Assembly: GCA_033085395.1 (NCBI GenBank)
Contig: JANQBS010000025.1
Location: 62,001 to 126,000 of the forward strand
Length of the DNA stretch: 64,000 nt
Source: Xanthoparmelia taractica
Lineage: Eukaryota; Ascomycota; Lecanoromycetes; Lecanorales; Parmeliaceae
Direction: 5' to 3'
In this document: in pieces, positions 11,371 to 22,867 of the stretch
How the letters are laid out: each line of letters begins with the position of its first letter
Position numbering within the stretch: position 1 is the first letter of the stretch
Translations under genes and position numbers: made by a program
Notes under the pieces: generated by a model
Seen by the model: the letters and a program-made list of their open reading frames with translations, nothing else
Database searches by the model: none
What the model was told of the DNA's origin: nothing

Positions 11371-11915
11371 TCACCCACAAACACTCTTCTTCCCAAACAA
11401 GCACTCAATCGCCTCCCCAGCCTGATCCAACAAATCCCCCAGCTCCGTCTCACGCTTCGCAACCACGTCAATCTCAGTCTCACGCTTGGCTACTACACCA
11501 ATCCCAGTCTCACGCTTCGCAGCTACGCCAATAGGTTCCACGCTATCCCCCATCGACCTGACTTTTTCCGCTGGCTCGATGACAACGGTTGTTGCTGATT
11601 TGGTGGACTATGGTGGTTGGGTTGGGGTGTTAGTAATGTTGATGTTGTTTGTGATGGACAAGGGAGGGGAATGGAGGGGAAGGGGGAAGGGGGAAGGGGG
11701 AAGGGGGAAGGGGAAGGGGGAAGGGAGGGAGAGGGGAAGTGAGGGGAAAGGGGGAAGGGGGGGGGGAAGGGGCGAGGGGAAGGGAAGAGTGGATTTACTG
11801 GGATAGACGGGGCGCGGGCTTTGAGGATGGTTTTGAGAGAGTCCGGGAGCGGAGCGGCCGCTGCGAGGGTGGAGAAGATGATGATGGGGAGGAGAGTTGT
11901 GATGATGGGATGCAT
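11371..11915 (-). CDS. Secreted precursor with tandem KR-bounded 10-residue repeats
   Basis: Two exons, 11915-11799 and 11607-11371, 117 residues. The intron is 191 bases (GTAAAT donor, CATAG acceptor, phase 0). Exon 1 encodes a signal peptide (MHPIITTLLPIIIFSTLAAA) and a short pro-region ending LKARAPSIP. Exon 2 holds three 30-base tandem repeats giving VAAKRETGIG, VVAKRETEID and VVAKRETELG, then a tail with two Cys (ECLFGKKSVCG). Each repeat has a Lys-Arg that the Golgi protease Kex2 could cut, releasing 10-residue peptides ETGIGVVAKR and ETEIDVVAKR and a 26-residue Cys-loop tail peptide. This architecture is known for Kex2-processed repeat proteins, including alpha-pheromone and ustiloxin-type precursors. 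The cores lack the aromatic residues typical of ustiloxins and no UstYa homologue is seen nearby. It could also be a plain repetitive wall protein. Confidence 0.6.
11658..11785. repeat. G/A minisatellite (GGGAAGG-type units) inside an intron
   Basis: On the plus strand GGGGAA-like units recur for about 125 bases, with almost no C or T. It fills most of the 191-base intron of the KR-repeat precursor gene, where it reads as a C/T-rich tract on the coding strand. Because it is open in several frames it produces Pro/Ser-rich false open frames on both strands. Confidence 0.85.
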
Positions 11916-12556
11916 ATTCTCTCTCGCTGTTCTCCGGTCGGTGAATGGTGAGTTATGGTGATGGTGTGGTGTGGTGTGGAAGATGTGATAAGGATGGAGT
12001 GGTTGAGCGTGGAGAGATTGTGCTGATGATATGGAAAGTTGTATAAAGAAATTTGGAAGTGGAGAGAGAGACGATTTATAGGACCTTTGAAACAAGGGAC
12101 ATGGGATTTGCTGCGACGAGGAAAAAAAAGGTGACGATATAAGCATAACACCAATCTCCGGGGATGAACGAACGGATACCAATCAAGACTTGAAACAAGA
12201 TCTTTTTTGGACGGTAATTGTTTCGCCATGAATTGAACATCTGGGTATTTTTGCGCCTCGCCTTCTGGCGCAAATGGATTCCATAGAAAAGTGTTGAAAG
12301 GTCTCGTCGTGCACGCTGTCCGATATGGAAGGCGACAAGGCATGTTTATTCTATAAATGTGATCCGTAACACCGCGTCTGGCGTTAATAAGACGAGGACT
12401 CGAGAATTTTATTGGCTAATCTTCGTCGTAGCGTTAGGCGTCCGCAATGCTGTTTGCTAACGGTGAGATCTCTGTTATCTACAGGCTATGATCCTTTTAG
12501 TTTGGAACCACGCTGCATGAAGTAGGTATACTTTCAGATGCCGGTTTCAATCTACA
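11916..12556. other. Intergenic region, no supported gene
   Basis: Upstream DNA of the KR-repeat precursor and downstream DNA of the glycosyltransferase-like gene. Minus-strand open frames at 11795-12343 overlap the precursor exon in other frames and are treated as shadows. Confidence 0.5.
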
Positions 12557-14014
12557 TCACCGATCGATCTTCCCTTTAGCCTCCTCAACCCATCCCTCAA
12601 CAGTTCTTACATTATTCTCAATCAGCCTATCACGCCTTGCGCCCGCACTCTTAAGCTTCCGCCTCCTCTCCTCACTCGACCCTTTGACTGTTCTTTCAAT
12701 CACATCCAATTCCGTTTCATGGTCTTCCTGCACATATACATCCTCCGCCGTCAAATAGGAATACGACCTCAAAATATCCCTCGTAGCCACCAACGGAACG
12801 CCCGCGATCAAACTCGCAGGAACCGAGCTCGACGACTTGACCGTCAGGAACTCTTCCTCCCCGAATGCCGGGATGAGCGCCGACTTCCTGGACAGATATG
12901 CGTAGTAATCGATATAGTCGAGGCCCTGGTCGAAGAAAATGTGATCGCTGATGGAGTCGGGGACCGTGGGTTTGGATTCCTCGGAGCCGGAGCCGATAAT
13001 GTGGAGCGAGACGTTGTTCTGCGCGTGAGATGTGGAGTTGGAGTGGACAAGGTCGTCGAGATAGCTTATGATGCGTGTGTAGTTGCGCGCAGCGTTGACC
13101 CCTCCTTGGATCGCGAAGGCGACCTCCTCTTTCTTCGTCTTTTGACCCTTTTCTGATTCTGCGTGTTCCCTTTTTGTGTCAGATACTGGGAAGACAGGCA
13201 CAAAAAGCTCTATCGGCGGCCATTGTATGTTTGTACTGTCCGCAATCGGCTCCTTGCTCTCCTGCCCTATATGTGTGACCCGTGAATTCTGAATCAGGCT
13301 ATCCCATCCGCTGAGGCCCCAGCTGGGCTCATGAAACCCTTTCTGAACGTGCGGAGAAAGCGTGAGAATAGTCATCAAGCCCGCTTCCATCCACTTAGTC
13401 AAACTAGGTTCGAGCCACTCGTGTCGGTGGTCCCATTCATTTGCATAATGAGCTGTGCAGAAGAGATACGTCTTTTTCCTTGCGAACAAGACATCCAGGC
13501 GCTTGTTCAAGTTTTTGATGTCGTATTCGCAGGTCGTAGAAACGATGATGTCGGGTTCGGCTACATCCAGAGCGTCTATTTTGTGGTAGACGTATTCTGG
13601 GAGGGAGGTGGTGAGCTGGAAAGTTTTGAGAAGGTCGGGCATGCCCCATCGTGGGTTTTCGAAGAAGAGGCTCAAATGGACGTTAGGCTGGAAGCCGAAG
13701 GCGTGGACTAGCGCGGCATAGACCTCATCATGCCAGCCCATGGATTCTATGATCGCGATCTTGAGAGGTTTCCTTTTGGAAGACTTTCCCGGGGAAGGAG
13801 GTGGGGGGTGTTTCGAGGCGGTTGTTGTGATCTTAGTAGGGTAGTTGGTAGTGGCCGATTTGTGGAGAAGAGACTCCTGCACAACAGAAGGAGGGTGCCT
13901 GGAATCCCGCCATGGATCAATGAGACGCTTGTGGTCCACAGGAAAGAAAAACAGAACGGCGACGAGGAGGAGAGTCAACGAAAGGCAAAGGAAACGCAAG
14001 GATCTGGGGTCCAT
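12557..14014 (-). CDS. Type II membrane protein, glycosyltransferase-like
   Basis: Single exon, 485 residues from the ATG at 14014. That start puts a signal anchor at the N-terminus (MDPRSLRFLCLSLTLLLVAV and on). An upstream in-frame ATG at 14197 would add 61 residues in front of the anchor and looks less likely. After a Pro/Ser/Thr stem comes a first Rossmann-like strand, KPLKIAIIESMGWHDEV, and later DIIVSTTCEYD. The C-terminal half has LHIIGSGSEES and ALIPAFGEEEFLTVKSSSSV followed by PASLIAGVPLVATRD, which resembles the donor-binding lobe of GT-B glycosyltransferases (E-x7-E-like region, then AGVPLV). Likely Golgi lumenal. No CAZy family assigned; the glycosyltransferase call is inference from layout. 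Confidence 0.7.
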   Translation of the reverse strand: MDPRSLRFLCLSLTLLLVAVLFFFPVDHKRLIDPWRDSRHPPSVVQESLLHKSATTNYPTKITTTASKHPPPPSPGKSSKRKPLKIAIIESMGWHDEVYAALVHAFGFQPNVHLSLFFENPRWGMPDLLKTFQLTTSLPEYVYHKIDALDVAEPDIIVSTTCEYDIKNLNKRLDVLFARKKTYLFCTAHYANEWDHRHEWLEPSLTKWMEAGLMTILTLSPHVQKGFHEPSWGLSGWDSLIQNSRVTHIGQESKEPIADSTNIQWPPIELFVPVFPVSDTKREHAESEKGQKTKKEEVAFAIQGGVNAARNYTRIISYLDDLVHSNSTSHAQNNVSLHIIGSGSEESKPTVPDSISDHIFFDQGLDYIDYYAYLSRKSALIPAFGEEEFLTVKSSSSVPASLIAGVPLVATRDILRSYSYLTAEDVYVQEDHETELDVIERTVKGSSEERRRKLKSAGARRDRLIENNVRTVEGWVEEAKGKIDR

Positions 14015-14798
14015 GGCTACAGAGTCCGCGGAGGAAGGATGAAGCTCGAGGTGCTCTGAATGCTCGGTGGAGAACAGGGAATAGAGGCTATACTTGCCCT
14101 TGACTGTAGGGTTGACCGCAAAGCTTACTGGAGAGCCAAGGGGGCCAAAGTCATGCCACTCGACAACTGCGTTGCGAAACACACGTTCCTGGGCCACCCC
14201 CTCGTCAGCGGCAGTGCCATAGTGATGCTATAAGCCAAATACATAGTCCAGCCGTCGTGGTCCAAATTCATACTGCGGGTGACCCACGACCTCTGTAGTG
14301 ACAAAGAATCGGAGGCGTCTCCCCTTTCCGTTCTTTAAAAGACCCCACTTACTTCAGGCGCTCGATGTCTCTTGCGAAAAGCAGGTCTGGTTTGTGCGAT
14401 CCCACAGAGCTGACACTTTGCCTCAAATCCCAGACGTTTTAAGTTCCCTTAGCTCCCTTCGGGCCTGCGGTGTTGGTGGGTGGCTACCAAGCCTATAGCG
14501 GAGTAATTAGCTCGATCGAAGCCACTGAGATAGCCACATATAGCCACCAATGATCCACGGCGCTGAGTGGCTATGGGACGGCCGAGATAAGGCCTTCTAG
14601 CTGATCGGATATGTACGGAGTCTAGGCTTAGAGATAATAAGAGTATATCTAACTATTTTATCTACATTTTACATAGACTTCTCCCATAGCCCTAGCCCTA
14701 ATTGTTCGGCATAGCCTATCAAGTAATAGAACTCCTACCTTGATTAATCAGACGTATAATTGAGCTAATCCGTTATTGTAATAGTACGTTTTCCTAAA
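14015..14798. other. Intergenic region leading into the transposon island
   Basis: Contains the promoter side of the glycosyltransferase-like gene. From about 14620 the sequence becomes AT-rich. A possible hairpin is formed by copies of TAGCCAC/GTGGCTA around 14525-14575. No gene supported. Confidence 0.45.
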
Positions 14799-15381
14799 AG
14801 TACCTTATGGTGCCCTAGAATGCGCATATGTTGCATCGCCCCCGTGGATTGTGCATGCCCATGGATATGACGGATATCCATCGGGAGGATACTTCCTGGT
14901 GGTGCCGTCACGCCCATCTCATGGGTATTTTAAAAATTCCTTATTTCTTATTCCACTAATTATATAAAATAAGAATTAAATATCTAATAAAAAAATATTA
15001 TTTTTTATCGTTTATTTTATTTATATAATTTAAAAGTTTTTAAATTTATTAAGAAATAGAAAAGTTATTATTAAAAAAAAGATTTTCTTTCTCTAGAGTT
15101 AAGATTCGGGGATAGTAGGCCCCCGGAAGTCCTATAAAAAAAATTAAAGTTTTTAACAATAATCTGTTATAGGGGTCTTAGGGACTATCACCCCCGAAAC
15201 TTATCCCTATAATAAAAGATTCTTTTCTTAATAATTTTAAATAACTTTAAATTATATTAATAAAATAAACGATAAAAAATAATATTTTTTTATTAGATAT
15301 TTAATTCTTATTTTATATAATTAGTGGAATAAGAAATAAGAAATTTTTAAAATACCCATGAGATGGGCGTGACGGCACCAC

Positions 15382-15609
15382 TATTAGACTCGATCCTAGA
15401 TCAGAGCCTTAGAGTTATGTAGCAGTGTGGAATTAGAAAGATATATATTTCGCATATAGATCTAGTAATAAAACTAATTCTTAAGAAAGAAAGAAAGGAA
15501 ACTTGAAGAGATCGCTTATTTAAGCTTGTCCGCTAAGGGTCCGTTAAGCATACATATATTAAGCGATTCAGGGTTTCCTCGTCTAGGGACCAAGACCCTA
15601 TTTCTAACA
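15382..15609 (-). repeat. Gypsy 3' LTR (element orientation)
   Basis: 228 bases, the same length as the right LTR. It differs from it almost only by transitions, and this copy carries the mutated states (for example CCGCTAAG for CCGCCAAG, ATATATTAAG for ACGTATGCCAAG). In element orientation it begins TGTTAGAAATAGGG and ends TCTAATA. Confidence 0.9.
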
Positions 15610-18231
15610 ATTGCCTTCTCCCTTCGAGGATTCGTTCTCGAATCTAACGTAGTAGAAAGAATTAATGCTCTTAGAAGACTTATTAAAATCCTTCAAATTT
15701 AATAAGAAAAGAAGAAAAAGAGTTTCTTTCAGCAGTGCTTTATATATAAAGTATATTATAAATATAAATAAAACGGAAGGCGATAGAACACGTAACGCCA
15801 GCAAAATTTTTTCTATACACTTTGCTATATGATTCAAATAATGCGTAAAAAAGGTATTGTCGCTGTGTTTTGAGTACGCGACGCGTATAATACGCGTGTG
15901 TTAATAATGAAGTTGTTAATAAAAGGGTATTAATTTTCAAGAAATTTTTCTTCTCTTTATCACACATATTATTAACTATATAACACCTGCTTTACAAAAA
16001 GCAAACATATATTTCACATAAACATAACATCTATTACACGCCTACGAGATGTCTATTAGCGTATTAGTTATTATAGGTCTTTTAGAGTTATAGGTGGCTT
16101 AGAACCGTTACTAATACGTTCTTAGCCCGCTCAACACCCAATTACTACTCAATTAGCAGGCCCGTCAGTAGGGCTTATCGAGAATTCTTATTCGCGCTGC
16201 GTAAGGCGTGCTTACGAGCACGGGTCGAAAGAATACGAAGCGATATTCGACTCTAAGGGGAGTATATTAATAAAATGCATAATCTATTCAAAGTCGCGAT
16301 TCGACTGCGTAGCAGTAAATTAACACATAGGCCACACATGCCTAACGCTTGTTAAGCGCTTACTACTTTAGATTCTAAAGCGTTATAAGACGATTACAGG
16401 CGCGAATTATATATTTCGACTCCGCCGCCGCTTCGAAGCGACTATTATTAATAACCTTATATTAAGCGATCTCGAATATACTTTCGCGCTTTAACTTACG
16501 AACGCCATAAAGATATATAAAAAAGTACTTAACGTTTATTAGAGGGTAATCGATTGCTTCGGCGAGACGAAAAAATTCGATACTCTAAGTATTTAAATCG
16601 ATTAAGTAAAGTCCCTTCGTAGCATCTTTATTATCCTTATAGAGATTTTGAACGTATTACGCTATAGCGTATATACTTCTGCGACTCGTATCGGTTTTAA
16701 GCGCGTTTGATCTATATTAATATTAACTTTAGGTAAATCTTTCTAAATTAAATCTCTCGACGGCGAATCTTAAGTTCGAGAATAATAACGAGGATAAAGA
16801 GAAGAATAAAGATAATAATAAGAATAGTAAAGAGAATAGATCTGCGTTTGCTAAGAGTTTCTAGCTCATTACGCCTCCGCTAATAAATAAAAATCTAGAT
16901 AACTTCTCTTCTTCTTTCTCTTTTAGTAACTCCTCTTTTTTTAATAAATAGAGCCTTTATATCTTCTCATATTTATTATTCGAAGTTTCGGGGAGCGAGG
17001 AGAATAAGACTTCTTCGGGAGATATTCTAATGAATAAGGTATTTTGATAGACTAGCGTTTGAGGCGTGTTTGGCCTATATTGAATCTAAGCGTCGTGTAC
17101 TAATTATTTATATTACTCTATATTATAGAAATTTCTCGCCATCTTTTAAGGCGTTATTAGTTTTCTCTAACCGTTTTGATATTATTTTTTATTACGATAA
17201 CTTAAGATTCAACTTCTTATAGCTAAGTCTTTTTTGCTCTTAAGACTTCTTTTAAAATTAGCTAGCCTTCGGGCCCTTTTTTTAACATATATTCCTTATA
17301 CTTTTCGTGCCTATAACCCGTGCTTGTTAAACTTATCAATTATATCTTACGCATTGCCTATAGCTTCTTCACTAAGTTATTCGTTATACTCTTTAAGATA
17401 ATCTTTTCATCGAATAAAGTATTCTATCTTATTCTTTTGAGTACATTTTTTATATATAAACTTTATTAAATATTCTTCGTCTTCGTTCATAAGTTTAGAA
17501 ATAAAGTATTTCGAAATTTTTAAATTCTCTAATCTTCGTTAATACGATTTTAATAATAATATATAAAAGACAAGATAAATTCGATAGATTGGTGATAGTT
17601 ATAGTCGATACGCTTATTTTTCGATATACTTTTATATTCGAAAGAGATTAATTAGCTTATTAAAAAGTTTTTTACTTAATCTCTTCTACTTCAAGTTCTT
17701 CGTAGAAAGCATAATAAGATCACCGCGATTAAACGTTTATGATTTATAACTCTTATTGTAAGACTTCGCTTACGTTTTCTATACGCTTTTTTAATACTTC
17801 TCAAACTTCTATTAAATCGCATCGATTTCTTTAATACGTTCTTTCGCTACGAGTACCCCTCTCTTAACGACGCTATCCTCAGCGATCAGCTTAAGTTCTA
17901 ATTAATAACCGTACATTACTAGAAATAAGCTATAATCTATCGTTTTATATTCGCTACGATAATACGTAAACTCAGTAATTAACAAAAGATCTACTTAATT
18001 ATTCTATCGCTCTAAATAATACACTCTAAAATAGTGTTTTAGAGTCTAATTTTATCGTTTCGTCTATTCGTTAATTTAAGAATAAAACGCAGTACTTAAC
18101 CTACGTTTCACTTATAATTAATAGTAGACTTTCGATTAAAACGCACTTATAAAGATAGATCCTTGATCTATAATAATATCTTTAGATACTTTATATCGAA
18201 GCACGATTTCTTTTATAAATAACTCTTCGAG

Positions 18232-18441
18232 TTATATCGCATTAATCGTCTTATTAATTAATAAATATCTTATTATTTTAATATATCTATCGATTATTAT
18301 AAGAATCGTATTATAAACGCAGTTCTTGCGATTACTTGGCGAAAGATCTGTGATAAAGTTTATCGTAATTTTCCTCCATGATCCAGTGGGTAGCGAAAGC
18401 GCACCCAACTTATTATAGGGGCGATAACGTTTTACTTTCAC
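18232..18441 (-). pseudogene. Gypsy integrase core fragment
   Basis: Open stretch of 69 codons with GALSLPTGSWRKITINFITD and then IIIDRYIKIIRYL. This matches the Ty3/Gypsy integrase catalytic core, where the first acidic residue of the D-D-E triad normally stands in a phrase like xxDFITDLP. Here that Asp is replaced by Asn, consistent with a G-to-A change. Stops lie on both sides. Confidence 0.8.
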
Positions 18442-20130
18442 GCGTTAATAGATATCGCATATATGAATATACTCTATAACATCTACTTTTATATTATCTT
18501 AATAATATTTTCTATTCATTAATTCGAATGTCTTATCGATATCGAAATATCTCGTTATAGGATTATCGTGATAGCGCTTTAATAGCTCTTCACGGACTGA
18601 GCCTTCTTCGAAGACATATAATTTATTATTATATCTTAATAGCCCTTGGCTATTTCAAGTCCAAGCTCCAACGCTTCGCGTTCGCCCGCCCTGCGCTTCT
18701 TTAGCTTTATACTATTTAATAAAAACGTTCTCTTATTAAAATACTTTTATAAGTTTATAAATAAGCTTACTATTTATATTATATATCGTTTCGCTAGCTA
18801 TTAATATCTCGGTAATTAAGCGTGAAACGAGCTATTTATAATTAGCAGTTTTAATAATAAAGTTAAGTCGCTTATCGACTTCGTTACGTTCGCGTTAAAT
18901 AAGCATCTCGCTTAAACTCCCTCTAATTTAAGATTAAGATTCTTTAAGCCTCGAAGAATATATTACATTTAAGTGAGTTTCTTATACTACTATAGTTATC
19001 AAATTTTCAAGCGCTACCTTTTTCGTAGATACTTCTTCCCGCGGACTCGTATCCAAGGGACTCTTATTCATACTTAAATCGTTTAATGTCACGAAATATT
19101 TAAGGTTTAGACCATATTGCCTATGTGTGTAGCCCACGCTATCCCTATATGCTATTCTAATGATAGCAAAAATAAGATTCGAAAGATATTCGACTCTAGC
19201 CAGCTTCTGCTACAGCGTAGAAAGGAGTTTATTGATCGTGTCGTTATTGTTTTTATAATCGGGTCGTCTTAATAGCGTATTAGCGGGATTTATTTTACTC
19301 AATCGATACGAAATCAAGAAATCGTAGGAGAATAATTTTATTACTTAACGGGCTTGTCTGCTATTTAGTATCGACTATCTTATAAAATACTTTAGATTAT
19401 TATAATCGATTAGAACTTCAATAAGATAAAAACTTTTCTCTAGATAATAACGTTAATACTTAAACGCTTTCATAATTGCAAGAAGCTCTTAATTATATAT
19501 TTTATAGTTACACTCTACGTCGATTATCTTTCTCGAATAAAAAGCGACAGAATATCACTAATTATTTATATATAACTAAGTTAATATATATATCAAATCG
19601 AATAAGAAAGTATCGATCTTAATTCGAATTAATAGCTTAGAATCGAAGTGTTTTAAGAGAGACGCATCTATAAAGGCCATCTTTAGCTTTTGAAACGCGT
19701 ACTTCGCGACTTCGAGTTATAGAAAGAATCTCGACTTAACACTCTTTTCACTCCTCTTAAGAAGTTTCGTTAAAGAAGCTATAATCTAAGAATAATAATA
19801 AATAAATCTTTAATAGAAGTTTATAAACCCTAGAAAGACTTGCACATTATAATAACTCTTTAATTTCGATCACTCTTAAATTATAACTATTCTACGTTTA
19901 TTTATTACGACGCCGGAAGTAGATATCACAAAATTAAGAAATTTTATTTTGATAACGAAGAATTTATATTTCTTTAGACTCACATAAAGATCGTATCGTC
20001 GAAGTCGATTTAATATCTATTTTACGTAATCTAGATATTTATCTTCCGAATTAAAATAGATAAGAATATTATTTAGATATATCACGCAAAAACGATCTAT
20101 TAGTCTCATTAAAGCCTTATTAATATAAGC

Positions 20131-20412
20131 TTAGAAGATTGCTAAGGCATTTGTTAGTTCGAAGGATATTATTAGATACTCGAAATAATTATATCGAGTA
20201 CGAAATACCGTTTTCCACTCGTCACCCTTGCGAATTCGTATACGATAATAAGCGTTCTTCAAATTAAATTTCGTGTATCGCTTAACGTTATTTAGGCGAT
20301 TAAGCGTCTCGCTAATTAAGAATAACGAATAACAATTTTTGATAGTTATCTTATTAAGTCCGCGATAGTCGATATATAAGCGTAATCTTTTATTCTTTTT
20401 TGAAATAAACAA
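20131..20412 (-). pseudogene. Gypsy reverse transcriptase fragment
   Basis: Longest open stretch of the element (93 codons). It contains RLYIDYRGLNKIT, FNLKNAYYRIRI (normally FDLxxAYxxIRI, Asp changed to Asn) and a degenerate FGLxNAPATF (here FELTNALAIF). The YxDD box follows as YLNN. The changes are the amino-acid signature of RIP. Confidence 0.9.
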
Positions 20413-22639
20413 GATAAAGACTTCTATCGAACTCGTAGAATATTTGATTTAATTCTTTGCTAGGGCTTCGTTGAGATAGATTCTTAATATCGTAAGCTCG
20501 ACGTTAGATAAACTATAAAGCGGGCTAAACGAAGGCTTCGCTATTATTTCGATAATATAATTACGACCCTCATGCGACGAGAGTTATTCTATCTCTTTCG
20601 ATAAAAATATATCTTTATATTCTTTTAATTCATCGGGAAGCTTCTAATTAACCTCTACGCCACCCATTTAAACACTCTATACTCTCGCTATATTACGAAT
20701 ATATCCTTTCTATATTAGAATATTCGCCACAATCAGAGCATAAAGAGTCTTATAATCGTTCAAAGCATTAGCAAATTATTAGGGCTTTAGAATCTTAAGT
20801 GATTACTTTTCAACTTCGAAACGCTAGGTCTAATCGACTATATCTATCTTAATACCCTTATCGATTAAAATAAAAAGACCGAGCACTATTAAGAATCCCT
20901 CTTTATTAATAACATAGAATATATGTTTATAACATTTAATATAATCTCAATTATCTCGCAATCGATATGTTACTAGATGGGCACCGTAGCAATATATTAA
21001 CTTGTTATCCATCCAAACCGGCTTCGATAGAGAACCCTCGATTTTAATTAGATTGTGCTTAAGTGCAAAGCGCTACTTAAGCATATTTATCTCGACACCG
21101 ATATCGAAATAAAAGTTATTAGAGACTAGCGACTCGCCCTAATTCTTTAGAAGCATCTCACTCTTATAAATCAATAATAAGATTAATACTATTTCTATTT
21201 TTGCCCTCGCCGCTACGAAGTCTTCGATAAGGGTTTATCTTTTCTCGACGATTTCACCGCGTATAGTTTATATTTATTAATAAATCCGACTAAAATCTCA
21301 TTAAGATCACTCGTCTTTTATTTCTTCTATTTGATGCAAGTGTTAATATAATAGCTATACTCTTCGCAATTATAACATTGAACCTTATTAAGATTCTTCA
21401 ACTTATTATCTTTTAACTTGCCGTCTCTCGGCCGTTTTTTATTCGAATAAAATCCGTTCTACCTTTGCGACGACTACGTTTTATTATTATTTTTATATTA
21501 AGAATTCTAATTTCCCCGATTCTGATTTCCTTGAGAGACAGAAGCACTCTTAACTTCATATTCTTTGAAAGAAGAATTTTATTTTCTCGTGTTATTTTTT
21601 AAGCGTGTTATAAGCGTTAGTAGCTCGTTTCGCTTAATTAATACTATCTAAATATCGGCTAATTTATAACGAAGTTTTAAACGAAGCTTCGTGAATAAGT
21701 GATGTACTTGTTAATTCTCGATGTAGGGGTTTATTTACGCCTTCAGAGACCGAAGATAATTATTAAATTAACGCACTATTTGATTTTATCTTTATTGGGT
21801 ATCGATATATTATTAAGCGACGTCAAGGCCTCGATTTATCGGGTCCTCAATATAATTCAAAAGAAAATCGATAAACTCCTATCAAGTATAGTAACGATCT
21901 AAATACTTATCTTCTTTATTAACTTAAAGCTCTTTTTAATTATTATTAAGAAATTAATATACTCAAAGAATTTTATTCTTTTCGATAGAGAAATTTTCCG
22001 ACGTGAAACGAAATACCTTATTTGCTTCTTATACGAAGCCTCGATATTCTCTAATCGACTTATTATAATAAATTAATAACTTTTCTAATCTAATTAATTT
22101 GCGAGGCCGCGAGATAATATTATTAAGTTTAAGATCGATATTAGCGATTCGTTTCGTTTCTCGAGTTCTAAATAAATCGAGTATATTACTTCCGCCGTTA
22201 CAGCTTCGACCTATAAACGTTTAACCTCGTTCAAGTATACTAATTTCTACTTCGAGGGATTCGAGTCGATACTATTATATCAACTAATCTCGCTTACAAG
22301 TGATACGCGCGATTCGTTCGTTTAGAATACGTATATTCTACTTATTAATATCTTACTCTTCGTTAGATATACTTTTTTGATTATCGTCAATATCATTTTT
22401 ATCGTTGTTACTATCACTCGATTCTTTATCGAGATTATTATCTACGAGTTCAATAAGAGTCTCTTTATTAAGGTCCGAGATATAATCTAATTCTTTAGAT
22501 TAAATCGTAGTAATATTCTAATTCGATATTATATCGAATAACGAGGATTCGTTTTGTAACCGCGACGTCTGCGCTCTTATCGTAATTATTATACTAATTT
22601 CGAACCGCTACCCCTAAGAAGGATTAAAAGAATTAGAAT

Positions 22640-22867
22640 TATTAGACTCGATCCTAGATTAGAGCCTTAGAGTTATATAGCAGTGTGGAATTAGAAAGAT
22701 ATATATTTCGCATATAGATCTAGTAATAAAACTAATTCTTAAGGAAGAAAGAAAGGAAACTTGGGGAGATCGCTTATTTAAGCTTGTCCGCCAAGGGTCC
22801 GCCAAGCATACGTATGCCAAGCGATTCAGGGTCCCCTCGCCTGGGGACCAAGACCCCATTCCTAACA
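22640..22867 (-). repeat. Gypsy 5' LTR (element orientation)
   Basis: 228 bases. Its outer half (about 22760-22867) keeps GC-rich, unmutated sequence, while its inner half shares the mutated state of the element body. It starts TGTTAGGAATGGGG in element orientation. Confidence 0.9.

Larger units (their letters stand above)
15382..22867 (-). mobile_element. Ty3/Gypsy LTR retrotransposon, heavily RIP-mutated
   Basis: About 7.5 kb between two 228-base LTRs, flanked by the 5-base target duplication ACCAC (15377-15381 and 22868-22872). Coding direction is minus. A reverse-transcriptase stretch lies at 20131-20412 (RLYIDYRGLNKITIKNCYSL, FNLKNAYYRIRI, TVFRTRYNYFEYLIISFELT). Just downstream, near 20060-20100, the catalytic motif reads YLNN where YxDD is expected. 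An integrase fragment lies at 18232-18441 (ITINFITDLSPSNRKN, IIIDRYIK). An RNase H-like region is readable around 19250-19700. All frames are broken by stops. CpA is nearly absent and TpA is in excess, as RIP produces. Dead copy. Confidence 0.9.

Noticed and set aside
11371..11915. Assignment of the KR-repeat gene as an alpha-pheromone or ustiloxin-type precursor
   Set aside because: The repeat cores lack the aromatic and Gly/Pro features of those classes and no UstYa-like gene is in the window, so only the general precursor class is claimed.
11523..12182. Pro/Ser-rich open frame of 219 codons
   Set aside because: It reads through the C/T minisatellite, which is better explained as an intron with GTAAAT and CATAG borders.
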